From: Bin76 sp963665765
GTDB lineage: Bacteria > Actinomycetota > Acidimicrobiia > Spongiisociales > ZC4RG35
Assembly: GCA_963665765.1 (NCBI GenBank)
Contig: OY762464.1
Location: 186,001-250,000 of the forward strand
Length of the DNA stretch: 64,000 nucleotides
Direction of reading: 5' to 3'
Part shown: positions 48,735-57,509 of the stretch, in pieces
Numbering within the stretch: position 1 is the first letter of the stretch
Layout of the letters: each line of letters opens with the position of its first letter
Translations under genes and position numbers: made by a program
The notes under the pieces: generated by a model
Databases searched by the model: none
The model's input: the letters and a program-made list of their open reading frames with translations, nothing else
What the model was told of the DNA's origin: nothing

Positions 48735-50493
48735 GAAAAAAGATCTTGATCTCACTCAGATCGCCGAGGCATACGAGGATTGGGAGGAGGAGTCGGATCG
48801 CCGTCGCGAAGAGGCAGTCCGAGATCGACCCCAATTCGAAGGCCTCCAAATCGACCCCGACATCGACTTCTATCCGGAAGTGTCCGATCGAGAACCCGGC
48901 GACCGGAACATAGTCAGATGGGGATTCGACATACATCCCCAGGTGACTTTTTCCGCGGCGGGATTCCTGTTGGTCTTCATCCTCGCCACCCTGCTCTTCC
49001 CGGATCAGGCCAGCGACATCTTCGGCGCCATTCTCAACTTCATCAATGAGAAGGTGGGATGGCTGTACATAATCTCCTTCAACATCTTCATCGGCGCGGC
49101 GCTCTACTTCGCGTTGGGCAGATATGGCAAGATTCGACTAGGCGGTCCAGGGGCCCTTCCGGAGTTTTCCACCGGGGCCTGGTACGCAATGTTGATCTCG
49201 GCCGGTCTTGGCATCGGTTTGATGTTCTGGGGAGTGGCTGAGCCAATCTTCCACCTGACGTCACCGCCTCCCTTGTTCGATGCGGAACCGTTGTCAGCGT
49301 CCGCGGCCCGGGGTGCACTGGCGACCTCCTACCTCCATTGGGGGATTCATGGATGGGCGCTTTATGGACTGGTGGCTCTGGCCCTGGGGTTCTTCGCCTA
49401 CAACCGAGGCCTGCCACTGACCTTCCGTTCGGTCTTCTATCCGATACTCGGTCCGAGGATCTACGGCGCCTGGGGTAACGCGATCGACATCCTTACCGTG
49501 GTGGCCACCCTTTTCGGTCTGGCCACCTCACTGGGATTTGGCGCCGGACAGGCGGCTGCAGGGTTGAACAAGCTCTTCGGTCTCCCGTCGGGCACCGGTT
49601 TTCAGATCGTTCTCATTGCCTTTATCACCGGGCTGGCAACCATCTCGGTGGTGGCGGGTCTGGATGCCGGGGTCAAGAGGCTGAGCCAACTCAACGTATG
49701 GCTGGCTGCGGCGTTTTTGGTCTTCGTGCTGGCGGTGGGACCGACTTTGTTGGTTCTTTCGCTGTACGTGGAAAGCATCGGCGTCTACCTCCAGGTTCTT
49801 CCGGAGTTTTCGTTCTGGAACGCCGCTTTGATCGAGACCCAATGGCAGCAGTGGTGGACCATCTTCTACTGGGGATGGTGGATCTCCTGGTCTCCCTTCG
49901 TCGGCATGTTTATCGCCCGAATCTCCAAGGGGCGCTCGGTGCGGGAAATGATCGTTGGTGTGATCGTTCTCCCCTGCCTGTTGTGCTTCCTGTGGTTCGC
50001 GGTGTTCGGCGGAGCGGCCATGGATCTCCAAATGCGTGGAGAACTGGACGTTGCCACGGCGGTCAACGAAAACGTGGCGACCGCCCTGTTCGTGATGTTG
50101 GAGGCCTTCCCATGGACCTTCTTCGTCTCGATAGTCGGCATTCTGCTGTTGGTTTCGTTCTTCGTAACCTCTTCGGACTCGGGATCTCTGGTGGTGGACC
50201 ATCTCACCTCCGGAGGAAAACTCGACTCACCCAAGCCCCAGCGAGTGTTCTGGGCGTTGATGGAAGGCCTGGTAGCGTGCGTGTTGCTGTTGGGAGGTGG
50301 CCTGTCGGCGCTTCAAACGGCGGCAGTGGCCACCGGCCTGCCCTTCCTCTTCGTGCTCTTGATCATGTTGTGGAGCCTCAAGAAGGCTTTCGACGAAGAA
50401 CTTGACCTCTTGGAGAGTCACTACGACGAAGCCATTTTCCAATCCCAGCACAGCGGCTTGATCGAGATGCTGGAGAAAGGAGATGGAAAGTGA
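48727..50493 (+). CDS. BCCT-family betaine/carnitine/choline transporter
   Basis: The 588-residue secondary transporter has about twelve helices (from ~72 to ~555). A charged N-terminal tail (1-70) is rich in Asp/Glu, and the C-terminus is short. Family motifs are SAGLGIGLMFWGVAEP (158-173) and the aromatic-box segment FYWGWWISWSPFVGMFIARIS (residues 380-400), with Trp384, Trp385 and Trp388 in the positions that bind trimethylammonium substrates in BetP/CaiT. BetP Met150 in GMGIG is Leu here. Translation is coupled to the ProX-like lipoprotein by a TGATG overlap, which is unusual because BCCT carriers are not known to use binding proteins. Likely substrate: glycine betaine or a related osmolyte. 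Confidence 0.95.
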   Translation: MAEKKDLDLTQIAEAYEDWEEESDRRREEAVRDRPQFEGLQIDPDIDFYPEVSDREPGDRNIVRWGFDIHPQVTFSAAGFLLVFILATLLFPDQASDIFGAILNFINEKVGWLYIISFNIFIGAALYFALGRYGKIRLGGPGALPEFSTGAWYAMLISAGLGIGLMFWGVAEPIFHLTSPPPLFDAEPLSASAARGALATSYLHWGIHGWALYGLVALALGFFAYNRGLPLTFRSVFYPILGPRIYGAWGNAIDILTVVATLFGLATSLGFGAGQAAAGLNKLFGLPSGTGFQIVLIAFITGLATISVVAGLDAGVKRLSQLNVWLAAAFLVFVLAVGPTLLVLSLYVESIGVYLQVLPEFSFWNAALIETQWQQWWTIFYWGWWISWSPFVGMFIARISKGRSVREMIVGVIVLPCLLCFLWFAVFGGAAMDLQMRGELDVATAVNENVATALFVMLEAFPWTFFVSIVGILLLVSFFVTSSDSGSLVVDHLTSGGKLDSPKPQRVFWALMEGLVACVLLLGGGLSALQTAAVATGLPFLFVLLIMLWSLKKAFDEELDLLESHYDEAIFQSQHSGLIEMLEKGDGK

Positions 50494-51422
50494 TGAAAAG
50501 AGCCAATATATTGGTGGCTTCTATGGCGGCCTTCGCGCTGATGCTTTCGGCTTGCGCCACCGAGGAAGTTGCCGGGCCGGTGAAAATCGCTCGGGCCAAC
50601 TGGAGTTCGGGCTACATGCAGGCTGCCGTCTACGCCGCTCTGATCGAGGAGCTTGGACACGAGGTGACCAACCCGGCCGCCGCGGAACTGAGCCCCTACT
50701 CGTTCTATCCTGCCCTGGCCACCGGTCAATACGACCTGTGGGCCAATGGTTGGTTCCCCCTCCACAACATCTATCTGGAGGGAGAGAACGTGACCGGCCA
50801 GGCGATCGAACTGCCCATCGAACCGGTGGGCTGGCAGGTTGCTGATGGAGCCACTGACGGTTTGATGGTCGACAAGGCCACCGCTGACCGCTTGGGAATC
50901 TCCTCGATGGACGGCGTGGCCGCCAACGCGGGCACCTTCGACAACGATGGCGACGGTAAGGCCGACCTAATCGGTTGCAACGTTGGATGGGGCTGTGAAG
51001 CCAACATCAACGAGCAGATCGCCGATCTCAGTTGGGGCGCCGGGGTCGAGCAGATCTCCGGTGACTACAACGGCTTGATCCAAGGCGTCGTGGATAAGGT
51101 AGCGGCCGGGGACCCGGCGTTGTTCTACGCTTGGACGCCCAACTGGACAAACACCGTTCTGGTGGCGGGCGATAATGCGGTATGGCTGCAGTCCGCGGTG
51201 AACGACATTCGAGCAGTGGCCAACAGCGACTTCCTGGATGACAATCCGGATATCCGCCGACTCCTCGAGGTGGTGGCGATTCCGTTGAGTGACATCGCAA
51301 CTCAAAACGCCAGGATGGCCGCCGGGGATTATTCCGAGGCTGACGTCGAAGCTGACGCCGAGGCTTGGATAGCCGCCAACCGCGACAAAGTCGACAGTTG
51401 GCTGGCAACCGCCCGAGGCTAA
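50493..51422 (+). CDS. ProX-like glycine betaine-binding lipoprotein
   Basis: The ATG at 50493 overlaps the BCCT stop (TGATG); a GTG at 50490 is the alternative. The 309 residues have lipobox LSAC with Cys21, then a full cluster F binding protein of the ProX group. Cage tryptophans are at 83 (DLWANGW), 166 (VGWGCE) and 214 (YAWTPNW); the 48-residue spacing of the last two equals that of E. coli ProX. The end IPLSDIATQNARMAAGD matches the ProX C-terminus. It is the same family as the N-domain of the channel at 46417-48501. No ProV or ProW is in the window, so it may deliver ligand to the BCCT carrier or buffer ligand for the channel (inference). Confidence 0.92.
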   Translation: MKRANILVASMAAFALMLSACATEEVAGPVKIARANWSSGYMQAAVYAALIEELGHEVTNPAAAELSPYSFYPALATGQYDLWANGWFPLHNIYLEGENVTGQAIELPIEPVGWQVADGATDGLMVDKATADRLGISSMDGVAANAGTFDNDGDGKADLIGCNVGWGCEANINEQIADLSWGAGVEQISGDYNGLIQGVVDKVAAGDPALFYAWTPNWTNTVLVAGDNAVWLQSAVNDIRAVANSDFLDDNPDIRRLLEVVAIPLSDIATQNARMAAGDYSEADVEADAEAWIAANRDKVDSWLATARG

Positions 51423-51435
51423 CTTTCAATAATCA

Positions 51436-51488
51436 GGTTGGGTTGATCGACGCTTTCCGTCGGTCAACCCAACCACCCCCCTTTTTTC
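51436..51488 (+). terminator. Rho-independent terminator after the ProX-like gene
   Basis: A 17-bp stem (left arm GGTTGGGTTGATCGACG at 51436-51452, right arm 51458-51474, one G-U pair) with a 5-base loop is followed by a run of C then six T (51482-51487). It closes the BCCT-ProX transcript 13 bp after the stop and insulates it from the convergent purB. Confidence 0.92.
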
Positions 51489-51609
51489 TCTCACCAACCC
51501 CGGTCACCCGCGGTTATCCCAACCGGATCCTTACGTTCCGATGCCCGTGCCACCTGCTCCGGGGAAAGCCGCCTCTCTATCCACCCGGGGCGGGGTTCGA
51601 CCCATCCCC

Positions 51610-52917
51610 TCAGGAGCACGAAAGTTCCAGACTGCGTAGCCGTTCGAAGACGACTCCGGTCTCGACCAGAAAGCGCTTGGGGTCGGAAAGCTCTTCGAGG
51701 CGGCCCGCCGGGATGGTCACCCCGGAATCGTCCGCCAGCTTCTGCCAGAGATTGCCACCGGTTTCCAAAACCTCGGCGGCGGCTCGCTGCACGATCCGAT
51801 AGGCCTGGTTCCTGCTCAACCCCTGGTGTCGGATCAGTTCCGACAGAAAGGCCCCGCTCACCACCAGGCCACCGGTGGCGTCGAGGTTGGCCCGCATTAA
51901 AGTGGTGTTCACCTCGAGGTTCTGCATCACCCGATTGAAAGTGACCAGCATGTAATGCAGGATGGTGCAGGCATCGGGGATGATGACCCGCTCCACCGAG
52001 GAATGGCTTATATCCCGCTCGTGCCACAACGCCACGTTCTCCAAACCGGTCATCGAATAACCCCGCAGCAGACGGGCCATTCCGACCATTTGTTCCGAGG
52101 AGATCGGGTTTCGCTTGTGAGGCATGGCCGATGAGCCCTTCTGGCCGGGCCGGAAACCCTCCGCCACTTCCCCCACTTCGTTGCGCTGCAGCAGCCGGAT
52201 CTCGGTGGCGAAACGCTCCAGTGAGGTCCCGGCCAGAGCGATGGCCCCCAGCAACTGGGCATGACGATCCCGAGCGGTGACCTGAGTGGAAGCCGGCTCC
52301 GACCCGATGCCCAGCCGACGGCACACCATCTCCTCCACGGCCGGAGGACACTGTGCGTAGGTGCCCACCGCACCACTCACCTTACCCACCGCCACCGCCT
52401 TCCGGGCGTCTTGCAGTCGCTCATGGTCCCGGGCCAATTGAAAGGCCCAGTTGGCCATTTTGAGACCCCAGGAGGTCGGCTCGGCCCACATGCCGTGGGT
52501 GCGGCCCAAAATCAAGGTGCCCTGATGCTGAAGGGCCGCCTCTCTGATCACCGAAAAGAGCTTTTCGACCTCATCGATCAGCAAGCGAGCCGCCTCCCCC
52601 ATGATTACGCCGGAAGCGGTGTCGATCACATCGGACGAGGTAAGCCCGTAATGCACCCACTCCCCTCCCTCTTCCACTCCCGCGGCCAGGACATCAACGA
52701 AGGCGGCCAGATCGTGATTGATAATCGCCTCCCGCTCCGCCACTTGCCGAGGAGTAGGGACCGCCGCCCTCCCAATGGCCTCCGCCGCCTCGGCCGGCGC
52801 CACGCCGAGTTCCGCCCAGGCCCAAAGGGCCAACTCCTCCACGCGCTTCCAAGTAGCAAATCGCCGCTCAGCCGACCACAACCCGGCCATCTCCGGCAGC
52901 CGGTAGCGATCAATCAT
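51610..52917 (-). CDS. purB: Adenylosuccinate lyase PurB
   Basis: The 435-residue fumarase/aspartase-superfamily enzyme has the signature GSSAMPHKRNP (261-271), with the catalytic Ser in the flexible loop, and the catalytic His141 in GRTHGMWAEP. Substrate residues lie in HYGLTSSDVIDT. It catalyses two purine-synthesis steps, releasing fumarate from SAICAR and adenylosuccinate. The gene for the partner enzyme purA is 2.5 kb away on the same strand, separated by a PhyH-type gene and a + strand gene. Confidence 0.96.
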   Translation of the reverse strand: MIDRYRLPEMAGLWSAERRFATWKRVEELALWAWAELGVAPAEAAEAIGRAAVPTPRQVAEREAIINHDLAAFVDVLAAGVEEGGEWVHYGLTSSDVIDTASGVIMGEAARLLIDEVEKLFSVIREAALQHQGTLILGRTHGMWAEPTSWGLKMANWAFQLARDHERLQDARKAVAVGKVSGAVGTYAQCPPAVEEMVCRRLGIGSEPASTQVTARDRHAQLLGAIALAGTSLERFATEIRLLQRNEVGEVAEGFRPGQKGSSAMPHKRNPISSEQMVGMARLLRGYSMTGLENVALWHERDISHSSVERVIIPDACTILHYMLVTFNRVMQNLEVNTTLMRANLDATGGLVVSGAFLSELIRHQGLSRNQAYRIVQRAAAEVLETGGNLWQKLADDSGVTIPAGRLEELSDPKRFLVETGVVFERLRSLELSCS

Positions 52918-52978
52918 GTCATCCGCCGCGGTTGGTACAACGCCACCGGAGACCCAACTCCACTTCCTCCAGAACCGC

Positions 52979-53968
52979 TCAGGCGCAGATGGGCTGTGCG
53001 GCGTTGGAGTCCCATCGGGAATTCAGATGCAGTGGTTCCTCCCCCAAAGCGATGCGGTCCCGAGCTTCCCACCAGAGCCGCGCCCACTCCCCGTAATCGG
53101 TGAGCATCTGATCGGGATGAGCGGCGCTTCGAGCCACAAACCCCGGAAAAACCGACCGACCGGTGGGCTGTCCGATCGGCTGGTAGCGAAGATCAAAGCT
53201 CCATCGAATATCATCGCTGCGGTTGTCGAGCGAACCGTGCTCGGTCATTTTGTGAAGAAACACCGCGCCGCCCGCCCCCACTTCGAGAGGAACCACGCGG
53301 TCCCCGTCGATGATCGACTCGGGAATGTAAATCTCCGCCGCCACTCCCTTGCCCGGGCAGTGCAGCGAAAGCTCTCCATCTCGATGGCTGCCGCGCTCGG
53401 CGATCAGGCACCCATTTTGGATGGTGGCGTCGGTAACGGCGAGCCAGACAGTCAGCATATCGGTGGCATCCGCCTCTTGGGTGATCACCGCCGAATCCTG
53501 ATGCCACATGGTGGCTGCGATATTCGAGTCGAGGGCGGTCTTGGGCAACCGATGGACGGGAGGCTTTATGCGGGTATGCTGCACCGGGTTGGAGTAGATC
53601 TCCGGTCCTATGATCGATTCGACCAGATCAAGAAGCCGGGGGTTGGTCAACAGGCGAAAAACCTCGGGACCGGCATTCATGGTGTGGGACGAGTCGAGCC
53701 GTTCCAGCAGGGGCAACGAGATGTCGAGATACTGGTACAGTGCGTAAACTTCGTCGACCTGCTGCAACGCTTGGATGTAACGCTCGGAAAAAGTGTCACC
53801 GGGCCGCGACTTGGCGCTCTGCTCGATCAAGACCTCCACGGCTTGGTCCAGAACCTCGCGATACTCGGCCTCCAGTCCGGTGAGTTCTTCCTCCGACAGC
53901 ACATTCTCAACGATGAGATACCCGTCTTGTTCGAAGCTAGCCAGTTGTCGGGCATCCAGTGCAGCCAT
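52979..53968 (-). CDS. Phytanoyl-CoA dioxygenase (PhyH)-family Fe(II)/2-oxoglutarate oxygenase
   Basis: The start is at the ATG at 53968 (MAALDARQLASFEQDGYLIV); an upstream start adds 10 residues that overlap the divergent gene region. The 329 residues carry the iron triad His156, Asp158 (MWHQDSA) and His244 (MTEHGSLDN), with Arg255 as a likely 2-oxoglutarate ligand (DDIRWSFDLRY). The N-terminal FEQDGYLIVENVLS is typical of PhyH. It hydroxylates some small molecule. Its proximity to the betaine locus is suggestive, but no ectoine or betaine hydroxylase signature stands out. Confidence 0.88.
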   Translation of the reverse strand: MAALDARQLASFEQDGYLIVENVLSEEELTGLEAEYREVLDQAVEVLIEQSAKSRPGDTFSERYIQALQQVDEVYALYQYLDISLPLLERLDSSHTMNAGPEVFRLLTNPRLLDLVESIIGPEIYSNPVQHTRIKPPVHRLPKTALDSNIAATMWHQDSAVITQEADATDMLTVWLAVTDATIQNGCLIAERGSHRDGELSLHCPGKGVAAEIYIPESIIDGDRVVPLEVGAGGAVFLHKMTEHGSLDNRSDDIRWSFDLRYQPIGQPTGRSVFPGFVARSAAHPDQMLTDYGEWARLWWEARDRIALGEEPLHLNSRWDSNAAQPICA

Positions 53969-54183
53969 AGTCGCACCTCCAGATGTCGGAAGAAACAAGA
54001 CTTATCGCTCAAGTCTACCCAAGCCCCACCGCGAAAGAGCCCCGGCATGGGCAATTGGTCGGTCCCCACCGGCGGTCGGTCCCCACCGGTTCCGGTTCAC
54101 CTGCCGGCACGGATAGGCTCTCGGGGGATGGAGACTCCGACCCCCTCCCCCACCGGCGGACGCGGCTTGCTCTTCGTGACGCA

Positions 54184-55362
54184 TTGACTCGACTCACTTT
54201 GTCCCAAGCTCGCCGCCTGGCGATTTCCGCCACCGGGCTGGGCGCCTCCCGACCGTCGGGGAGGATAGACATCCGCCACTACCGAAGAGTGCTCAGACAC
54301 ACCGGTCTTGTCCAACTCGACTCGGTGAATGTGCTGGCCAGAGCCCATTATCTTCCCTTCTTTTCCAGGCTGGGCGCCTATTCCCCCTCTCGCTTGGACC
54401 GGTGGCTGTGGGAATCGGGGGAAATGTTCGAATATTGGGGACACGAACGTTCTCTGATTCCCATCCGGCATCGTCCTCTTTTCGTTCACCGCATGCACCA
54501 ACCGGTGCAGGGATGGATCGAGTCGGTCAATTACGACCACCCCGACTACGTGCAGCAGGTGCACCGGGAGGTGGAGACCAAGGGGCCGCTCCGCGCCTCC
54601 GACCTGAGCGAACCGGGGGAATCCGGCGGGTCGTGGTGGGGACATTCGATGGGAAAACGCGCCTTGGAGTGGTTGTTTTGGAAAGGCGCGGTCACGGTGG
54701 CGGACCGGCGCCGTTTCATCCGCCGGTATGACCTTCCCGAGCGGGTTCATTCCCCGTGGGCCATGGCCCAGCCGCCGGTCGAGACCCGGGAGGCCCACCG
54801 TCGGCTACTGCGACTGGCCGTTGCGCACTGCAGCGTGGGTACTGCAGCCGATCTCGCCGACCACTATCGCATCGCGGTTCGGTCGGCCCGCGCCGCCCTG
54901 GCCGACCTGGTCGACTCCGGCGAGATCCGGGAAGTGGAAGTAACAGGCTGGCCGACGCCGGCCTATCTGGACCCGGATGCCGAATGTCCCCGCCAGGTGG
55001 GCGGGCGGGCGCTCCTCTCCCCCTTCGATCCCCTGGTCTGGTGTCGCCCGCGGCTGGAAAGGCTATTTCACTTTCGGTATCGGATTGAGATCTACGTTCC
55101 TCGCGCCAAGCGGATTCACGGCTACTACGTGCTGCCCTTCCTGCTGGGAGACACCATGGTCGCCCGGGTGGACCTCAAGCTTGATCGGAAGTCAAAGCGC
55201 CTGCTGGTGCTGGGCAGCTTTGGGGAAACCGACATCCCGGTGGACCGAGTGTGCCGGGAATTAGCCGGGGAATTGACCGATCTAGCCGAATGGTTGGACG
55301 CCCGGGAAGTCTCGATATCACCAAACGGCGACTTGGCGCCCCCACTCTCCCGCCATTTCTAG
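54184..55362 (+). CDS. YcaQ/AlkX-like HTH_42 protein (putative DNA crosslink glycosylase)
   Basis: Conserved sequence begins at LTRLTLSQARRLAI, so I place the start at the TTG at 54184 (392 residues). The same frame is open to an ATG at 53983, but that extra part is unconserved in style and would run into the divergent promoter. Winged-helix repeats build the HTH_42 fold. The catalytic motif QLD (Gln44, Asp46, in HTGLVQLDSVNVLARAHY) matches the QxD of E. coli YcaQ, which unhooks DNA interstrand crosslinks and removes alkylated bases. Other landmarks are FEYWGHERSLIP and GGRALLSPFDPLVW. Confidence 0.85.
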   Translation: MTRLTLSQARRLAISATGLGASRPSGRIDIRHYRRVLRHTGLVQLDSVNVLARAHYLPFFSRLGAYSPSRLDRWLWESGEMFEYWGHERSLIPIRHRPLFVHRMHQPVQGWIESVNYDHPDYVQQVHREVETKGPLRASDLSEPGESGGSWWGHSMGKRALEWLFWKGAVTVADRRRFIRRYDLPERVHSPWAMAQPPVETREAHRRLLRLAVAHCSVGTAADLADHYRIAVRSARAALADLVDSGEIREVEVTGWPTPAYLDPDAECPRQVGGRALLSPFDPLVWCRPRLERLFHFRYRIEIYVPRAKRIHGYYVLPFLLGDTMVARVDLKLDRKSKRLLVLGSFGETDIPVDRVCRELAGELTDLAEWLDAREVSISPNGDLAPPLSRHF

Positions 55363-55429
55363 AAGACCCGACTGACAGACCAAGGCTGGCGGCCCGGGCG
55401 CCGGATCCTTGCCCCCGTTGCTCCCAGCC

Positions 55430-56701
55430 TCAGCGAATCACCAACTGGCTGCGTTCGGGGCCGACCGAGACCCATCCCACCTGCACCCCTACCGCCTCCT
55501 CGATAAAACGTATGTAGCTCCGGGCGGTCGGCGGCAGATCGCGGAACCTTCTTGCCCCGGTGATGTCCTCCTCCCAGCCCTCCAAATCCTCGTACACCGG
55601 AGTGCATCGGTACAACACCCGCTGCTGGCGGGGGAACTCCTCATGGCTTTGCCCGGCGCCGTGGTAGCCCACCGCCACTCGCAAGGTGTCCAAACCGGAG
55701 AGAATATCGAGCTTGGTGATGAACAGATGGGTCAACCCATTGATCCGGGCCGCATACCGGAGAGCCACCAGATCGAGCCACCCGCAGCGCCGTCGGCGAC
55801 CGGTGACCGTACCGTACTCCCGACCCCGGTCCACCAGCCAATCCCCCACTTCGTCCGACAACTCGGTGGGAAAGGGACCGCTACCCACCCGGGAGATGTA
55901 GGCCTTGGCCACCCCAACCACCGTATCGATGGCGGTGGGGCCCAGTCCGGCGCCGATCAATGCGCCACCGGCCGTGGGATTGGAGGAGGTGACAAAGGGA
56001 TAGGTCCCGTGGTCGATATCCAGCAGCGTCCCCTGCGCCCCCTCAAACAGAACTTCCCGTCCCTCGGCGACTGCCTTCCAGAGCAGGTGTGAGGTGTCGG
56101 TGACATGGGGAAGGAGCCGTTCGGCCATCTCCAGGTACTCCGAGACCACCTCATCGGAGTTCATCGGCAGGCGATTGTAGACCCTGGTCAGTATCTTGTT
56201 CTTGTCCGCCAAGGCCACCTCGACCTTTTCTCGAAAGATCCGCGGGTCAAACAGATCCTGAACCCGAATCCCCACCCGGGAATACTTGTCGGTGTAGGCC
56301 GGGCCGATCCCCCGTTTGGTGGTGCCGATCTGGTTGCGACCCAGGTAGCGCTCCATCACACCGTCCAGCATCCGGTGATAGGGCATGATCAGGTGGGCAT
56401 TGGAAGAAATACGCAGGCGCTTGACGCTGATCCCCTCTCGGGTGAGCATCTCGATCTCGCTCAGCAGCACCGCCGGATCGATCACGCAGCCCGAGGCGAT
56501 CACCGGTACGCAACTGCCGTACATCACCCCCGAGGGAACCAGCGACAGGGCATAGGAGCGATCACCGATGGTGATGGTATGCCCAGCGTTGTTACCCCCC
56601 TGATAGCGGACGACATAATCGGCGGACTCCGCGAAAAAATCGGTAACACGGCCCTTCCCCTCGTCGCCCCATTGTGCTCCCAACACGATGGTGGCTGTCA
56701 C
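55430..56701 (-). CDS. purA: Adenylosuccinate synthetase PurA
   Basis: With the GTG start at 56701 the catalytic residues fall at Asp13 (QWGDEGKG) and His41 (NNAGHTI), the standard numbering, which supports this start over the ATG six codons upstream. The 423 residues carry the P-loop-like GDEGKG and RRGIGPAY-type segment (TTKRGIGPAYTDK). Other motifs are EGAQGTLLDIDHGTYPFVTSS (residues about 216-236) and the C-terminal SVGPERSQLV. It makes adenylosuccinate from IMP, aspartate and GTP; PurB then cleaves it. Divergent from the response-regulator gene with 124 bp between starts. Confidence 0.96.
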   Translation of the reverse strand: MTATIVLGAQWGDEGKGRVTDFFAESADYVVRYQGGNNAGHTITIGDRSYALSLVPSGVMYGSCVPVIASGCVIDPAVLLSEIEMLTREGISVKRLRISSNAHLIMPYHRMLDGVMERYLGRNQIGTTKRGIGPAYTDKYSRVGIRVQDLFDPRIFREKVEVALADKNKILTRVYNRLPMNSDEVVSEYLEMAERLLPHVTDTSHLLWKAVAEGREVLFEGAQGTLLDIDHGTYPFVTSSNPTAGGALIGAGLGPTAIDTVVGVAKAYISRVGSGPFPTELSDEVGDWLVDRGREYGTVTGRRRRCGWLDLVALRYAARINGLTHLFITKLDILSGLDTLRVAVGYHGAGQSHEEFPRQQRVLYRCTPVYEDLEGWEEDITGARRFRDLPPTARSYIRFIEEAVGVQVGWVSVGPERSQLVIR

Positions 56702-56825
56702 AACCCGAATACTAGCCACCGGCCGCCGGGTAGGGTAAATCTCAGGTTTCTCTCATGTTCGCCGGCCAGGCTGGCAGAGATATGGAGTACATCACCAGAA
56801 TGAACCGGTCGGAAACTGCCAAGCC

Positions 56826-57509
56826 ATGACTGTCGGACGACTGCTGCTGGTGGAAGATGACCAGCGAGTGCGCGACTCGCTTCACCGGGCCTTGGATCTG
56901 GAAGGATTTGAGGTCTCCACCGCCGTTGACGGTGGGGCGGCGCTTCAGATGATCGCCTCACACCGTCCCGACGCCGTCATCTTGGATGTGATGATGCCGA
57001 TCCTGGACGGATTGCAGGTGGCCCGGAGAGTCCGGGCAGACGGAGACACCACCCCGATCCTGATGCTCACTGCCCGGCACGAGGTAACCCACCGGGTAGC
57101 CGGGCTCGATGCCGGGGCAGACGATTATCTGGTCAAACCGTTCGCTCTGGAAGAGTTGCTGGCGCGGCTGCGGGCCCTGCTGCGTCGTGGGGGGATAACC
57201 GGTTATGGCAAGACCTTGCAACTGGCCGAATTGTCTCTCGATCCCGCCGCCCGGCGAGTGTTCCGCGGTCAACGAGAACTCACCCTCACCAAGACCGAGT
57301 TTGATCTGTTGGAATTTTTGATGTTCAATGCCAGGATCGTGCTTCCCCGGGAGCTGATTATGGAACGTATATGGGGCTATGACTTCGCAACCACCTCCAA
57401 CCCCCTGGAGGTGTACATCGGGTATCTGCGCCGCAAGTTGGAGGCGGCGGGAGAAGGTCGGCTGATCCACACCGTCCGGGGCGTGGGATATGTAGCGAGG
57501 GAATCGTGA
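56826..57509 (+). CDS. OmpR-family response regulator (MprA-like)
   Basis: The 227 residues comprise a receiver domain (about 5-118) with acidic pocket Glu10/Asp11, phospho-acceptor Asp54 (VILDVMMPILDG), the switch Thr (LMLTARHE) and Lys (YLVKPF). A winged-helix DNA-binding domain follows (about 130-225; LTKTEFDLLEFLM, YIGYLRRKLEAAG, HTVRGVGYVARE). It overlaps the kinase gene by 4 bases. The pair resembles actinobacterial MprA/MprB envelope-stress systems, but the target genes are not visible. Confidence 0.95.
   Translation: MTVGRLLLVEDDQRVRDSLHRALDLEGFEVSTAVDGGAALQMIASHRPDAVILDVMMPILDGLQVARRVRADGDTTPILMLTARHEVTHRVAGLDAGADDYLVKPFALEELLARLRALLRRGGITGYGKTLQLAELSLDPAARRVFRGQRELTLTKTEFDLLEFLMFNARIVLPRELIMERIWGYDFATTSNPLEVYIGYLRRKLEAAGEGRLIHTVRGVGYVARES

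Noticed and set aside
52979..53968. Ectoine hydroxylase EctD assignment for the PhyH gene
   Set aside because: Proximity to betaine genes is tempting, but no ectABC genes are present and I could not match EctD-specific residues.
52916..54187. Open frame of 423 codons on the + strand
   Set aside because: It is antisense to the PhyH-type gene, which has a full iron-binding triad.
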